Below are positions 1-9,204 of a DNA stretch of 64,000 nucleotides, piece by piece; position 1 is the stretch's first letter, and each line of letters opens with the position of its first letter. This stretch comes from JAHRAW01 sp965243285 (GTDB lineage Bacteria; Pseudomonadota; Gammaproteobacteria; Arenicellales; Poriferihabitantaceae). A program made the position numbers and the translations under genes. The stretch lies in contig OZ251537.1 of the NCBI GenBank assembly GCA_965243285.1, positions 124,001 through 188,000 of the forward strand, given 5' to 3'. The notes beneath the pieces were generated by a model. That model was not told where the DNA came from, ran no database searches, and was given only the letters and a program-made list of their open reading frames with translations.

Positions 1-614
1 GCGTCGCCTAAAGCGGCCGTCATGTCGGTATCGATGAAGCCCGGGGCGATGGCGTTCACGGTGATGTTGCGCGATGCCACCTCCTGCGCTAAGGATTTGG
101 AAAACCCCAACAAGCCGGCCTTAGCGGCGGCGTAGTTGGCTTGCCCGGCATTGCCGGCGGCGCCGACCACCGAGGTGATGTTGACGATGCGGCCATAGCG
201 CGCTTTAGTCATGGGGCGCAAGCACGCCTTGCACATTCGGTAGGCGGATTTTAAGTTGGCGTCCAGCACTTCGTCCCAGGCCGATTCTGGCATGCGCAGC
301 AGCAAATTATCGCGGGTGATGCCGGCGTTGTTGACCAGCGTAGACGGCGCCCCGACGGTCTGCGTCAACGCCGCCAACATGCCGGCCACCGACTCCCCGC
401 AGGTTACATCCAGCACCCAGCCGGCGCCGGGAATGCCGGCGGCGGCGAGATAATCGGTGATGCTTTGCGCCCCGGCTGCGGTGGTGGCGGTGCCGGCTAT
501 GGTGCCGCCGGCGCCGCCTAAGGCCAGCGCGATGGCACGGCCGATGCCGCGCGTGGCCCCGGTCACCAGGCAAATTTGCGCCTCGCAGAGTGGCTTTGTG
601 TCGGCGTTATTCAT
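1..614 (-). CDS. fabG: 3-oxoacyl-ACP reductase FabG (3' end beyond window)
   Basis: NADPH-dependent short-chain dehydrogenase that reduces 3-oxoacyl-ACP in fatty-acid elongation. The frame opens at ATG 614 (MNNADTKPLCEAQICLVTGA). It shows the Rossmann glycine motif TGATRGIGRA, the NNAG motif in LVNNAGITRDNLLLRM, and the catalytic Ser plus YxxxK in NITSVVG and QANYAAAKAG. It then runs on as INVNAIAPGF-like sequence (NITVNAIAPGFIDTDMT) off the left edge, so only about 204 codons are present. It lies 136 bp downstream of fabH on the same strand. In most gammaproteobacteria fabD sits between these two genes; here that gap holds only a short degenerate repeat. No clear ribosome site precedes the chosen ATG. 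Confidence 0.93.
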   Translation of the reverse strand, partial: MNNADTKPLCEAQICLVTGATRGIGRAIALALGGAGGTIAGTATTAAGAQSITDYLAAAGIPGAGWVLDVTCGESVAGMLAALTQTVGAPSTLVNNAGITRDNLLLRMPESAWDEVLDANLKSAYRMCKACLRPMTKARYGRIVNITSVVGAAGNAGQANYAAAKAGLLGFSKSLAQEVASRNITVNAIAPGFIDTDMTAALGD

Positions 615-617
615 GGG

Positions 618-735
618 GGTTTGGGTGGATTTTTGGGCGAATTTTGGGCGAATTTTGGGCGAATTTTGGGCGATTCTCGATGATTTATGCCGAATTTTGG
701 CGGATTCTCGCTGATTCTCGCTGATTCTCGATAAA
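618..735. repeat. Degenerate GAATTTTGGGC tandem repeat between fabG and fabH
   Basis: Read on the + strand, GAATTTTGGGC recurs directly three to four times, then passes into GATTCTCGCT units. It fills nearly the whole fabG-fabH gap, where fabD would be expected. The same GATTTTNGC flavour recurs at 17.8 kb, 26.4 kb and 30.0 kb. Confidence 0.75.
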
Positions 736-750
736 TGGCACCCTCCGCCA

Positions 751-1731
751 TCACATCCGAATCAGCGCCGAGCCCCAAGTAAACCCGCCGCCGAAACCCT
801 CTAACAACACATGGTGCCCGGCTTTTATGCGGCCATCGCGCACCGCTTGGTCCAGCGCCAGCGGCACCGAGGCGGCCGAGGTGTTGCCGTGGCGGTCCAC
901 CGTCACCACCACCTTATGCTTGGGGATTTTGGCGCGCGCCCCCACCGCGTTGATGATGCGGATATTGGCTTGATGGGGTACCAGCCAGTCGAGGTCGTCT
1001 TTATGCATGGCATGGGCGCGCAGGGTTTCGTCGATGATGTCGCTCATCGCCGTCACCGCCCAGCGAAACACCTCGGCGCCTTGCATGGTGGTGTAGGCGG
1101 TTCCGGCTTGCACTTTGGCGAAATTGCGCGATACGCCCACCGGCACGCACAGCAGTTTTTGGTAGCGCCCATCGCTATGCAGATGGGTGGATAACACGCC
1201 GGGCTCACGGTCGGCGCGCACGATAACGGCGCCGGCGCCATCGCCGAACAACACGCAAGTGCGGCGGTCGCTCCAATCGATAATGCGCGAAAAAGTCTCG
1301 GCGCCGACCACCAAGGCGCAGCGCGCGGCGCCGGTGCGAATGAATTTATCGACCACCCCGAGGGCGAAAATAAAACCGGCGCACACCGCCTGCACATCGA
1401 AAGCCGGACAGCCGGCCAACCCCAGCCGATGTTGTAACAAGCACGCGGTGCTGGGGAAAACTTGATCCGCGGTGGTGGTGGCCACCACGATGAGGTCGAT
1501 TTCCGCCACATCGATGCCGCCAGCGGCGATGGCTTGGCGCGCCGCATGTTCAGCCAAATCGACGGTGAATTCATCGTCGGCGGCGATGCGACGCTCGCGG
1601 ATGCCGGTGCGCGAGCGAATCCACTCGTCATCGGTGTCGAGCATCGCCGCCAGGTCGTGGTTAGTGAGAATTTTCGCCGGCAGGTAGCCGCCGGTGCCCA
1701 CCACCTTCGAGTAAATTTGCGCGGTACTCAT
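751..1731 (-). CDS. fabH: 3-oxoacyl-ACP synthase III FabH
   Basis: Condenses acetyl-CoA with malonyl-ACP to start type II fatty-acid synthesis in the cytoplasm. The 326-residue product is of normal family length. The catalytic triad is visible: Cys in VQAVCAGF, His in WLVPHQANIR and Asn in RHGNTSAAS. The C-terminal glycine loop LLEGFGGGFTWGSALIRM ends the protein as in the family. It starts with MSTAQIYSKVVGTGGYLP at ATG 1731. It follows plsX by 43 bp on the same strand and is very probably cotranscribed with rpmF and plsX. The gene itself looks normal; the absent fabD downstream is the oddity. Confidence 0.96.
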   Translation of the reverse strand: MSTAQIYSKVVGTGGYLPAKILTNHDLAAMLDTDDEWIRSRTGIRERRIAADDEFTVDLAEHAARQAIAAGGIDVAEIDLIVVATTTADQVFPSTACLLQHRLGLAGCPAFDVQAVCAGFIFALGVVDKFIRTGAARCALVVGAETFSRIIDWSDRRTCVLFGDGAGAVIVRADREPGVLSTHLHSDGRYQKLLCVPVGVSRNFAKVQAGTAYTTMQGAEVFRWAVTAMSDIIDETLRAHAMHKDDLDWLVPHQANIRIINAVGARAKIPKHKVVVTVDRHGNTSAASVPLALDQAVRDGRIKAGHHVLLEGFGGGFTWGSALIRM

Positions 1732-1774
1732 GACAATGTCAGCGGCCGGCTAGGCGAAGTACAGCGCGCCATCG

Positions 1775-2782
1775 CTATAAAGTGGCGTCCGCGGCCGCGG
1801 TCAGGGCTTCTTCTATGCGCCGCACCAGCGCTTGCTTGACCTCTTGAATGCCCACCTCCACGGCGCAGCGGAAGCCCATGGCGTCGGCGCCGCCGTGAGA
1901 TTTCACCACCGTGCCGCGCAGGCCGAGCAGGCTGGCGCCGTTGTAGCGGCGGTGGTCTAAGCGGCGTTTGATGGCGCCGAGCACCGGCCGCGCCAACACG
2001 CCGGCGCCTAAGGTGGCTGCATTGCGCCCGAATTCTTGCTTGATGACGCCCATGATCATTTGCGCCGCCCCTTCGGTGGTTTTCAGCGCCACATTGCCGA
2101 CAAACCCATCGCACACCACCACATCGGTGTCGCCGCCATAGATTTCATCGGCCTCCACATAGCCGATATAATTCAGCGCGCTGCGCTTGAACAAGGCCGC
2201 GGCAGCGCGAATGGTGTCGTTGCCCTTGCCGTCTTCGATGCCGATATTGAGCAAGCCTACGCTAGGCTGGCGCTTGCCCTCCAAACAATTAATCAGCGTC
2301 GCCCCCATCACCCCGAACTGCAGCAAAATTTCCGGCCGGCTATCCACATTGGCGCCGAGATCTAGCACATAAGTGTGCCCGTTCACGCGCGGCAAGGCGG
2401 CGCAAATTGCCGGGCGGTCGATGCCGGGGATGGTTTTCAGCACAAAACGCGCCGTAGCCAGCAAGGCGCCGGTGTTGCCCGAACTTATGCAGGCGTGGGC
2501 GCGGGCCTGGCGCACTAAATTGAGGGCGACGCGCATGGAGGAATCCTTTTTCTTGCGCAACGCCTGCGCCGGGGCTTCGTCCATGGCCACCACCTCGCTG
2601 GCGCCGACCACGACCAAACGCTCGCCGCCGCCAGCCGCCGCCAGCCGCCGTTCGATGCGCGCCGCATCGCCGACTAACATCAACTGCACATCTTTATGGC
2701 GCCCGATGATATCGAGCGCCGCCGGAATGGTCGCATCCAAACCGGCATCGCCGCCCATGGCATCGATGGAAAGAGTGAGCAT
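1775..2782 (-). CDS. plsX: Phosphate acyltransferase PlsX
   Basis: Makes acyl-phosphate from acyl-ACP, the first step of the PlsX/PlsY route to phosphatidic acid. The 335-residue product opens with the family signature LTLSIDAMGGDAG and carries SSGNTGALLA and LDLGANVDSRPE, both typical of PlsX. It sits between rpmF and fabH in the common proteobacterial order. The 113-bp gap to rpmF shows no terminator that I could see. Confidence 0.95.
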   Translation of the reverse strand: MLTLSIDAMGGDAGLDATIPAALDIIGRHKDVQLMLVGDAARIERRLAAAGGGERLVVVGASEVVAMDEAPAQALRKKKDSSMRVALNLVRQARAHACISSGNTGALLATARFVLKTIPGIDRPAICAALPRVNGHTYVLDLGANVDSRPEILLQFGVMGATLINCLEGKRQPSVGLLNIGIEDGKGNDTIRAAAALFKRSALNYIGYVEADEIYGGDTDVVVCDGFVGNVALKTTEGAAQMIMGVIKQEFGRNAATLGAGVLARPVLGAIKRRLDHRRYNGASLLGLRGTVVKSHGGADAMGFRCAVEVGIQEVKQALVRRIEEALTAAADATL

Positions 2783-2895
2783 TGGCGGCCGGCGGCTGGA
2801 GGCAGCCCTTCAGATGCGCAGGGAGTTGGCCATAGCCACGGCGGCGGACGGCGACACAGACCGATACCAGGCCGGCCCAGTCCGGTAATTGGTAA

Positions 2896-3090
2896 TTACT
2901 CTTCGTCTACGCTGGCGATGGGCGTGGCGATGACTTTTTTGCCGCGATAAAAGCCATCGGCGGTGAGGTGATGGCGGCGATGCAACTCGCCGGTGACCGA
3001 GTCTATGGAAAGGGTCGAGCCCTTCAAGGCATCGTGGGAACGTCGCATATTGCGGCGCGACGGCGTTTTGCGGCTTTTTTGTACGGCCAT
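2896..3090 (-). CDS. rpmF: 50S ribosomal protein L32
   Basis: Small ribosomal protein of 64 residues, beginning MAVQKSRKTPSRRNMRRSHD. A longer open frame extends 26 codons upstream, but the ATG at 3090 matches the family start and has GAGGA a few bases upstream. It is the conserved first gene before plsX-fabH. The YceD/DUF177 gene often found upstream of rpmF is absent; instead a divergent DAHP synthase follows 258 bp away. Confidence 0.94.
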   Translation of the reverse strand: MAVQKSRKTPSRRNMRRSHDALKGSTLSIDSVTGELHRRHHLTADGFYRGKKVIATPIASVDEE

Positions 3091-3287
3091 GACATCCTCG
3101 TTATAAGGTGATTGCGAAAAGGGGCGCGAAAAGGGCGCGAAAAGGGCTATCACAAAAATTGTGAACATAGGGCAACCTTAGCCGACATCATAACCACGAC
3201 GCGCGGCCGGCTGGTGAACAGCGGGCGAGTATAGCGATTCGCCATAGGTGCGTCAAAAAAAACCGCCGCCCATCGGACCTGGCATGC

Positions 3288-3317
3288 TTGAACATCAGCG
3301 CGCCAAATCCGTACAAT
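3288..3317 (+). promoter_or_regulatory. Predicted sigma70 promoter for DAHP synthase
   Basis: TTGAAC at 3288 and TACAAT at 3312 are separated by 18 bp and lie 32 bp upstream of the ATG at 3349. The -10 context GTACAATCCGCC recurs upstream of leuS at 37489. This is a motif match only. Confidence 0.5.
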
Positions 3318-3348
3318 CCGCCCTTTGTTTTTATCGCCTAAGGTCAAC

Positions 3349-4410
3349 ATGTCCATCGAACAAACCGACGATTTGAGAATCACCCACATCGCCCATGTGG
3401 TCAATCCGGCCGCGCTCATCGAGCGTTTTCCGGCCACCGAGGCGGCGGTGCGCACCACCGTGCAAGCACGGCGGGCGATTCAGCGCATTTTAACTGGCCA
3501 GGATGACCGCATCTTGGTCATCGCCGGGCCGTGCTCCATCCACGACCCCGAGGCGGCGGTGGATTATGCCACCCGCTTGGCGTCATTAATCCACCGCCAT
3601 GGCGAGGATTTGCTGCTGGTCATGCGCGTGTATTTTGAGAAACCGCGCACCACCGTGGGCTGGAAAGGGCTCATCAACGACCCCGATTTGAACGATACCT
3701 TCGACATCAACAAAGGGCTGGCGCTGGCGCGACAATTGCTCATCGACATCAACCAACTCGGGGTGGCCGCCGGCACCGAATATCTCGACATCATCACGCC
3801 GCAATATGTGGCCGATTTAATCTCCTGGGGCGCCATCGGGGCGCGCACCACGGAAAGTCAAGTGCACCGCGAGTTGTCGTCCGGGCTATCTTGCCCGGTG
3901 GGGCTTAAAAACGGCACCAACGGCAATCTCGACATCGCCGTGGACGGCATCCGCGCCGCCAGCCGCCCGCATCACTTTTTGTCGCTGACCAAAGGCGGTC
4001 AGTCGGCGATATACACCACCGCCGGCAATGAGGATTGCCACATCATTTTGCGCGGCGGCAAAACCCCCAATTACGACGCCGTGAGCGTAAACGAAGCCAG
4101 CGAAAAACTGCGCGCCGCCGACCTGCCCGAGCGCGTGATGATCGATTTCAGCCACGCCAACAGCAAAAAAGACCACGAAAATCAGACCAGCGTGTGCGCC
4201 CATGTGGCCTCGCAAATCGCCCGTGGCGACCGCCGCATCATCGGCGCGATGATCGAAAGCCACTTGGTGGCCGGGCGGCAAAATGTGCTGCCCGGCCAGC
4301 CGCTGGTGTACGGCCAGAGCATCACCGACGCCTGCGCCGATTTACCGGCCACCGAAAAAATGTTAGCCGAACTGGCGGCTGCCGCCAGGGCGCGTCGGCT
4401 GGCGGCTTGA
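3349..4410 (+). CDS. 3-deoxy-7-phosphoheptulonate (DAHP) synthase, type I
   Basis: Condenses phosphoenolpyruvate and erythrose 4-phosphate at the entry of the shikimate pathway. The 353 residues match the AroF/G/H length. Motifs include VIAGPCSIHDPEAA, RVYFEKPRTTVGWKGLINDP, GARTTESQVHRELSSG, VGLKNGTNGN and ILRGGKTPNYD, which hold the PEP and metal sites. ATG 3349 (MSIEQTDDL) has AAGG just upstream and is preferred to a TTG eight codons earlier. Which feedback type it is (Phe, Tyr or Trp) cannot be told from the sequence, so no letter is given. Confidence 0.95.
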   Translation: MSIEQTDDLRITHIAHVVNPAALIERFPATEAAVRTTVQARRAIQRILTGQDDRILVIAGPCSIHDPEAAVDYATRLASLIHRHGEDLLLVMRVYFEKPRTTVGWKGLINDPDLNDTFDINKGLALARQLLIDINQLGVAAGTEYLDIITPQYVADLISWGAIGARTTESQVHRELSSGLSCPVGLKNGTNGNLDIAVDGIRAASRPHHFLSLTKGGQSAIYTTAGNEDCHIILRGGKTPNYDAVSVNEASEKLRAADLPERVMIDFSHANSKKDHENQTSVCAHVASQIARGDRRIIGAMIESHLVAGRQNVLPGQPLVYGQSITDACADLPATEKMLAELAAAARARRLAA

Positions 4411-4495
4411 TTTAAGGCGTTGCCTTCAAACTTGCCGGCTGGGTGATTTTTGACCCCGCCGGCCGAGTATTTACCGCCGATTCCACCCCATCCGC

Positions 4496-5686
4496 ATGCT
4501 CAAACCGCATGGTTCGCAGCGCCTAAACCCGCTGCACATCGCCGACCCCATCGAAAATGCCGACCTGACGGCGCGCGCCCAGAGCATGCCGTCGGCGCTG
4601 TTGAGCTCAGCCGGGGCCGCCGCCGCCGTCATGTTGGGGGCCGGCTATTTCAACCCCCTGCAAGGCTTTATGAATAAAGCCGACGCGCTTGGCGTGGGGC
4701 GCGATATGCGCACCGAATGCGGCCTATTTTGGCCCACTCCGGTGCTGTGTTTGGTGCCCTCCGCCGCATCTTTCGCCGCCGGCCAATCCATCGCCCTGCG
4801 CGACCCCAATGTGGCCGGCCACCCGCCGCTGGCGGTGCTCGAAATCGCCGCCGTCGAGGTCTTTAGCGAGGCCGACATGGCGCTGATGTGCCAGCAAATT
4901 TACGCCACCACGGAGGCCAAACACCCCGGCGTGGCCGAATTTATGGCGCACGGTCGAGTGGCTTTATCGGGCCCGATCAAGGTGCTGAATTTCAGTTATT
5001 TCGCCACCGATTTTGCCGACACCTTCCGCACCGCCGGGCAAATTCGCGCCCAAATCGAGGCCCAAGGCTGGCGCAAAACGGTAGCCTTCCAAACCCGCAA
5101 CCCCATGCATCGCGCCCATGAGGAATTGTGCCGCATGGCCATGGCGCGCCTCGATGCCGACGGCTGCGTCATCCACATGCTGCTCGGCAAACTCAAAGCC
5201 GGCGACATCCCAGCCCCAGTGCGCGACGCCGCCATCCGCAAAATGGCGGCGCTGTATTTCCCGCCCAACAGCGTACTGGTGACCGGCTACGGCTTCGACA
5301 TGCTATACGCCGGCCCGCGCGAGGCGGTTTTGCACGCCCTATTTCGCCAAAACATGGGCGCCACCCACTTCATCATCGGCCGCGACCACGCTGGCGTGGG
5401 CGATTACTACGGCGCCTTCGATGCGCAAACCATCTTCGACCAACCGGCACTGCAAGGCGCTTTGGATATCGACATATTCCGCGCCGACCACACCGCCTAC
5501 TCCAAAAAACTCAAAAAAGTGGTGATGATGCGCGAAGCCCCCGACCACGCCCCCGATGATTTCGTCATTCTCTCCGGCACCCGCGTGCGCGAAATGCTCA
5601 GCGCCGGCCAAGCCCCCCCAGCCGAATTCTCCCGCCCCGAAGTCGCCGAAATTTTGATGGCGTATTACCGCGCACTGGCGAAATAA
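4496..5686 (+). CDS. sat: Sulfate adenylyltransferase (ATP sulfurylase, single-chain type)
   Basis: Interconverts ATP plus sulfate with APS plus pyrophosphate. The 396-residue protein has the single-chain Sat architecture, not the CysDN type: an N-terminal PUA-like part (GYFNPLQGFM), the catalytic FQTRNPMHRAHEEL, GRDHAGVGDYYG and ILSGTRVREML. Sat of this form is widespread in sulfur-oxidising and sulfate-reducing lineages, where it may run towards ATP; direction cannot be read from sequence. A separate APS kinase (cysC) lies at 30 kb. The stop codon at 5684-5686 sits inside the 8-bp target duplication of a repeat element that begins at 5689. Confidence 0.94.
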   Translation: MLKPHGSQRLNPLHIADPIENADLTARAQSMPSALLSSAGAAAAVMLGAGYFNPLQGFMNKADALGVGRDMRTECGLFWPTPVLCLVPSAASFAAGQSIALRDPNVAGHPPLAVLEIAAVEVFSEADMALMCQQIYATTEAKHPGVAEFMAHGRVALSGPIKVLNFSYFATDFADTFRTAGQIRAQIEAQGWRKTVAFQTRNPMHRAHEELCRMAMARLDADGCVIHMLLGKLKAGDIPAPVRDAAIRKMAALYFPPNSVLVTGYGFDMLYAGPREAVLHALFRQNMGATHFIIGRDHAGVGDYYGAFDAQTIFDQPALQGALDIDIFRADHTAYSKKLKKVVMMREAPDHAPDDFVILSGTRVREMLSAGQAPPAEFSRPEVAEILMAYYRALAK

Positions 5687-5688
5687 AT

Positions 5689-5980
5689 GGGATTTATATA
5701 TCTAAATCCACATTATCAGGTTGCTATTTGGGGGCTTTTGATTTGGCTTTTGATTTGGCTTTGATGTTGCTATTGATTTTCGCTGTTGATGTTGATTTTG
5801 ATGTTGATTTTCGCTGTTGATGTTGCTTTTGATGTTGCTTTTGATGTTGCTTTTGATGTTTTACTCCCCCCCGTGCTTCATCTGGGGGGAGTAAAACGTT
5901 AAAAGCCAAAAGCCAAAGCCAAAAGCCAAAGCCAAAAGCCAAAACCAAATCCACCGTGCAGATTTAGATATATAAATCCC
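5689..5980. mobile_element. Non-autonomous repeat element, complete copy 1 (TIR plus 8-bp duplication)
   Basis: This 292-bp element begins GGGATTTATATATCTAAATC and ends with its inverse, GATTTAGATATATAAATCCC. The flanks AAATAAAT (5681-5688) and AAACAAAT (5981-5988) match at 7 of 8 bases, as expected for a target-site duplication. The left arm is rich in TTTTGAT and TTTTGC units and the right arm in CAAAAGC units. Between them is one hairpin, ACTCCCCCC...GGGGGGAGT. No transposase is encoded; open frames here are low-complexity artefacts. Insertion was 2 bp after the sat stop codon. Confidence 0.85.
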
Positions 5981-6001
5981 AAACAAATCACGTCGCCGCG
6001 C

Positions 6002-6085
6002 CGAAGTCATCGCCGAAGTCATCGCCAAAATCATCGCCAAAATCATCGCCAAAATCATCGCCAAAATCATCGCCAAAATCATCGC
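6002..6085. repeat. 12-bp tandem array (CAAAATCATCGC) before the restriction gene
   Basis: Two copies of CGAAGTCATCGC are followed by five of CAAAATCATCGC and a decayed eighth unit. The array lies in an open frame contiguous with the restriction gene at 6144 and would read AKII repeats, but I see no ATG, GTG or TTG upstream in that frame. Confidence 0.9.
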
Positions 6086-6143
6086 CAAAACCACGCCCAA
6101 CCTGGCGCCAAAACATCACCTAAAAACCGCGCCCAAACCCATC

Positions 6144-9100
6144 ATGGTCACATCGTTTTTCGACAACCCCATCCTCAATTCCCCCTACGATTACCCGCAG
6201 CGGCATTGGCAGTTGGATGCGCGCGGGCAGCCGACGCAAACCATAAACCCAAGCCGCCGTGGCGCCGATTTCATCACCCCGGTGCCGGCGCCGCGCAAAC
6301 GCAACGGCGGCGAGCAATCTCGCATCGGCATGGATCAAGGCGCGGCATTGGCCACCGAGAAGCGCCAGTACGACCACATGGCGGCCATCAACGGCGTCCG
6401 CGAGCAAGTGGACAGATGGCGCGCCCGGCCGGCCGACCAACAGCAAGTCACCCCGCAAACAGCGCGCTTGCTGGCGCACTGGCGACAGCATCCATTCAAC
6501 GACATTCGCCCGTTTTTCTGCCAGCTGGAGGCGGTGGAGACGGTCATTTGGCTCACCGAAGTGGCGCCGCGCAGCACCGCCGGCCAGCGCTTCATCGAGC
6601 ACCTAAAAAACGCCTGCCACGAAGCCAACCCGGGCTTATCAAGGCTGGCGCTGAAACTCGCCACCGGCGCCGGCAAAACCACCGTGATGGCCATGCTAAT
6701 CGCCTGGCAAACCGCCAATGCGGTGCGCCGCCCGGCCAGCGCCAAATACAGCCGCGGCTTCCTCATCATCACCCCCAGCATCACCATCCGCGACCGCCTG
6801 CGGGTGCTGCAGCCGAACGACCCGGATAGTTATTACCGCGAGCGCGAATTGCTGCCGGCGGATATGCGCGATGTGATGCGCCGCGCCGTCATCGTCATCA
6901 CCAATTACCACGCCTTCAAACCTCGCGAGCGCGTCAAAATCAGCAAGGGCACGCGACAGCTGCTGCAAGGACGCGGCGGCGCCATGGACACGGTCGAAAG
7001 CCGCGGCCAAATGCTGCAGCGGGTGATGTCGGGGCTGATGGGCATGAAAAACATCATGGCAATAAATGACGAGGCGCATCACTGCTATCGCGAAAAAGCC
7101 GAGGCCGTGGATGAAGAAAAACTGCGCGGCGACAACCTGATGGAAGCCCGCAAAAACACCGAAGCGGCGCGGTTGTGGATTTCCGGCATCGAAGCGGTCA
7201 ACCAAAAACTCGGCGTCGCCAGGGTGATGGATTTATCCGCCACGCCATTTTTTCTGCGCGGCTCCGGCTATGCCGAGGGCACTCTTTTTCCGTGGACGAT
7301 GTGCGATTTCTCGCTCATGGACGCCATCGAATGCGGCATCGTCAAGCTGCCACGGGTGCCGGTGGCCGACAACATCGCCGGCGAGGAGATGCCCAAATAT
7401 CGCAACTTGTGGGCGCATATCGGCGCGCAAATGCCCAAAAAAAGGCGCGGCAGTGGCGCCGACTACGACCCCCTCAGCCTACCCACCGAACTGCAAATCG
7501 CCCTCGATGCCCTCTACGGTCACTACGAAAAAGTCAGCCAAGCGTGGGCCGCGGCGCGCACAACCACCGACCCATGCTTCATCGTGGTGTGCAACAACAC
7601 CGCCACCTCGAAGCTGATTTACGATTACATTTCCGGCTTCGAGAGCATCGCCGCAGATGGCGTGCGGCGCTGGGAAAACGGCAGATTGCCGCTATTTCGC
7701 AACTATTGCGCGGACGGCACGCGCCTGGCACGCCCGCGCACCTTGCTGATAGACAGCGTGCAGCTCGAATCCGGCGATGCCTTAGATTCCAATTTCCGCA
7801 AGCTGGCGGCCGATGAAATCCACCGCTTTCGGCGCGAAATAATCGCCCGCACCGGCGACCGCAGCCAAGGGGAGAACATCACCGACCAGGATTTGCTGCG
7901 CGAGGTGATGAACACGGTGGGCAAACCCGGCCGTCTCGGCGATTCCATCCGCTGCGTGGTGTCGGTTTCCATGCTAACCGAGGGCTGGGACGCCAACACC
8001 GTCACCCACATCTTAGGCGTGCGCGCTTTCGGCACCCAGCTGCTGTGCGAGCAGGTGGTCGGTCGCGCCTTGCGCCGCCAATCCTACGCCCTCAATGACG
8101 ACGGCTTGTTCGATGTCGAGTATGCCGACATTCTCGGCATCCCCTTCGATTTCACCGCCAAACCGGTGGTGGTGGCGCCAGCGCAGCCGAAACATATCAT
8201 CACCGTGCAAGCCATGCGCCCGCAGCGTGATTCCTGCGCCATCACCTACCCGCGCGTAACCGGCTATCGCACCGAGCTGCCGGCGGAAAAACTCAGCGCG
8301 AAATTCACCGATGATTCCACCCTCGAACTCAACCCCGATTTGGTCGGCCCCACCCAAGTTAAGGTCGCCGGCATCATCGGCGAAGCCGCTGATTTAAATG
8401 TCGACCACCTCGACAGCGTGCGCCACGCCACCCTCGCCTTCAACCTCACCCGGCACTTGCTATATAACCAATTTCGTGAGCCCGGCGCAGCCCCAAAACT
8501 GCATTTATTCGGGCAATTAAAACGCATTACCCAACACTGGATGGCGCATCATTTGGTGTGCGAAGGCGGCACCTATCCGGGCTTTTTGATGTATCAAACG
8601 GTGGCCGCCTTAGCCGCGGTTCGCATCACCTGTGCCATCACCCGCGCGCAATCCCAGGCCCAATCTTCGGCCCGCCCGGTGAAGGCGATTCTCGACCCCT
8701 ACAACCCCCTCGGCAGCACCGCCCAGGTGCGCTTCACCACCTCCAAAACCCACCGCTGGGAGACCGATTCCCGCCGCTGCCACATCAATTGGGCGATATT
8801 GGATAGCGATTGGGAAGGTGAATTTTGCCGCCTGGCCGAAGCCCACCCGCAAGTGCGCGCCTATGTTAAAAATCACAATTTGGGTTTCGATGTGCCGTAT
8901 CGAAGCGGCGCGCAAATGCGCAAATACCGCCCCGATTTCATCGCCCAGATAGACGACGGCAACGGCGCCGATGACCCCCTAAATCTGGTCGTGGAAATCA
9001 AAGGTTTTCGCGGCGAAGACGCCAAAGATAAAAAATCCACGATGGAAAATTATTGGCTGCCCGGCGTAAACAACCACCGCCGCTTCGGCCGCTGGGCGTT

Positions 9101-9185
9101 CGCCGAATTCACCGCCATGCACACCATGCAAACTGAATTCGATGCCTTAGTCGGTGGTTTTAACGCCGCCACTGCAAAATCGTAA
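6144..9185 (+). CDS. Type III-like restriction enzyme, helicase-nuclease (Res)
   Basis: A 1013-residue superfamily 2 DNA translocase joined to a nuclease, the restriction part of a type III-like system with the methyltransferase at 10187. Walker A LATGAGKT is near residue 173, the DEAH-box form NDEAHH near 308, and motif III LSATPFF near 363. A late helicase motif reads VVGRALRR. The C-terminus has a PD-(D/E)xK-type nuclease: RPDFIAQI near 929, then LVVEIKG near 950. The gene is intact. A 12-bp tandem array lies 58 bp upstream of the ATG. Between it and its methyltransferase lie a structured RNA and a NYN nuclease gene. The recognition sequence cannot be predicted. Confidence 0.88.
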   Translation: MVTSFFDNPILNSPYDYPQRHWQLDARGQPTQTINPSRRGADFITPVPAPRKRNGGEQSRIGMDQGAALATEKRQYDHMAAINGVREQVDRWRARPADQQQVTPQTARLLAHWRQHPFNDIRPFFCQLEAVETVIWLTEVAPRSTAGQRFIEHLKNACHEANPGLSRLALKLATGAGKTTVMAMLIAWQTANAVRRPASAKYSRGFLIITPSITIRDRLRVLQPNDPDSYYRERELLPADMRDVMRRAVIVITNYHAFKPRERVKISKGTRQLLQGRGGAMDTVESRGQMLQRVMSGLMGMKNIMAINDEAHHCYREKAEAVDEEKLRGDNLMEARKNTEAARLWISGIEAVNQKLGVARVMDLSATPFFLRGSGYAEGTLFPWTMCDFSLMDAIECGIVKLPRVPVADNIAGEEMPKYRNLWAHIGAQMPKKRRGSGADYDPLSLPTELQIALDALYGHYEKVSQAWAAARTTTDPCFIVVCNNTATSKLIYDYISGFESIAADGVRRWENGRLPLFRNYCADGTRLARPRTLLIDSVQLESGDALDSNFRKLAADEIHRFRREIIARTGDRSQGENITDQDLLREVMNTVGKPGRLGDSIRCVVSVSMLTEGWDANTVTHILGVRAFGTQLLCEQVVGRALRRQSYALNDDGLFDVEYADILGIPFDFTAKPVVVAPAQPKHIITVQAMRPQRDSCAITYPRVTGYRTELPAEKLSAKFTDDSTLELNPDLVGPTQVKVAGIIGEAADLNVDHLDSVRHATLAFNLTRHLLYNQFREPGAAPKLHLFGQLKRITQHWMAHHLVCEGGTYPGFLMYQTVAALAAVRITCAITRAQSQAQSSARPVKAILDPYNPLGSTAQVRFTTSKTHRWETDSRRCHINWAILDSDWEGEFCRLAEAHPQVRAYVKNHNLGFDVPYRSGAQMRKYRPDFIAQIDDGNGADDPLNLVVEIKGFRGEDAKDKKSTMENYWLPGVNNHRRFGRWAFAEFTAMHTMQTEFDALVGGFNAATAKS

Positions 9186-9204
9186 ACTTTTTTACTTTTT
9201 GCTA

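Noticed and set aside
5861..6100. Minus-strand frame reading (MILA) repeats as a small membrane protein
   Set aside because: It is the complement of a 12-bp array plus a repeat element; no start context or homology.
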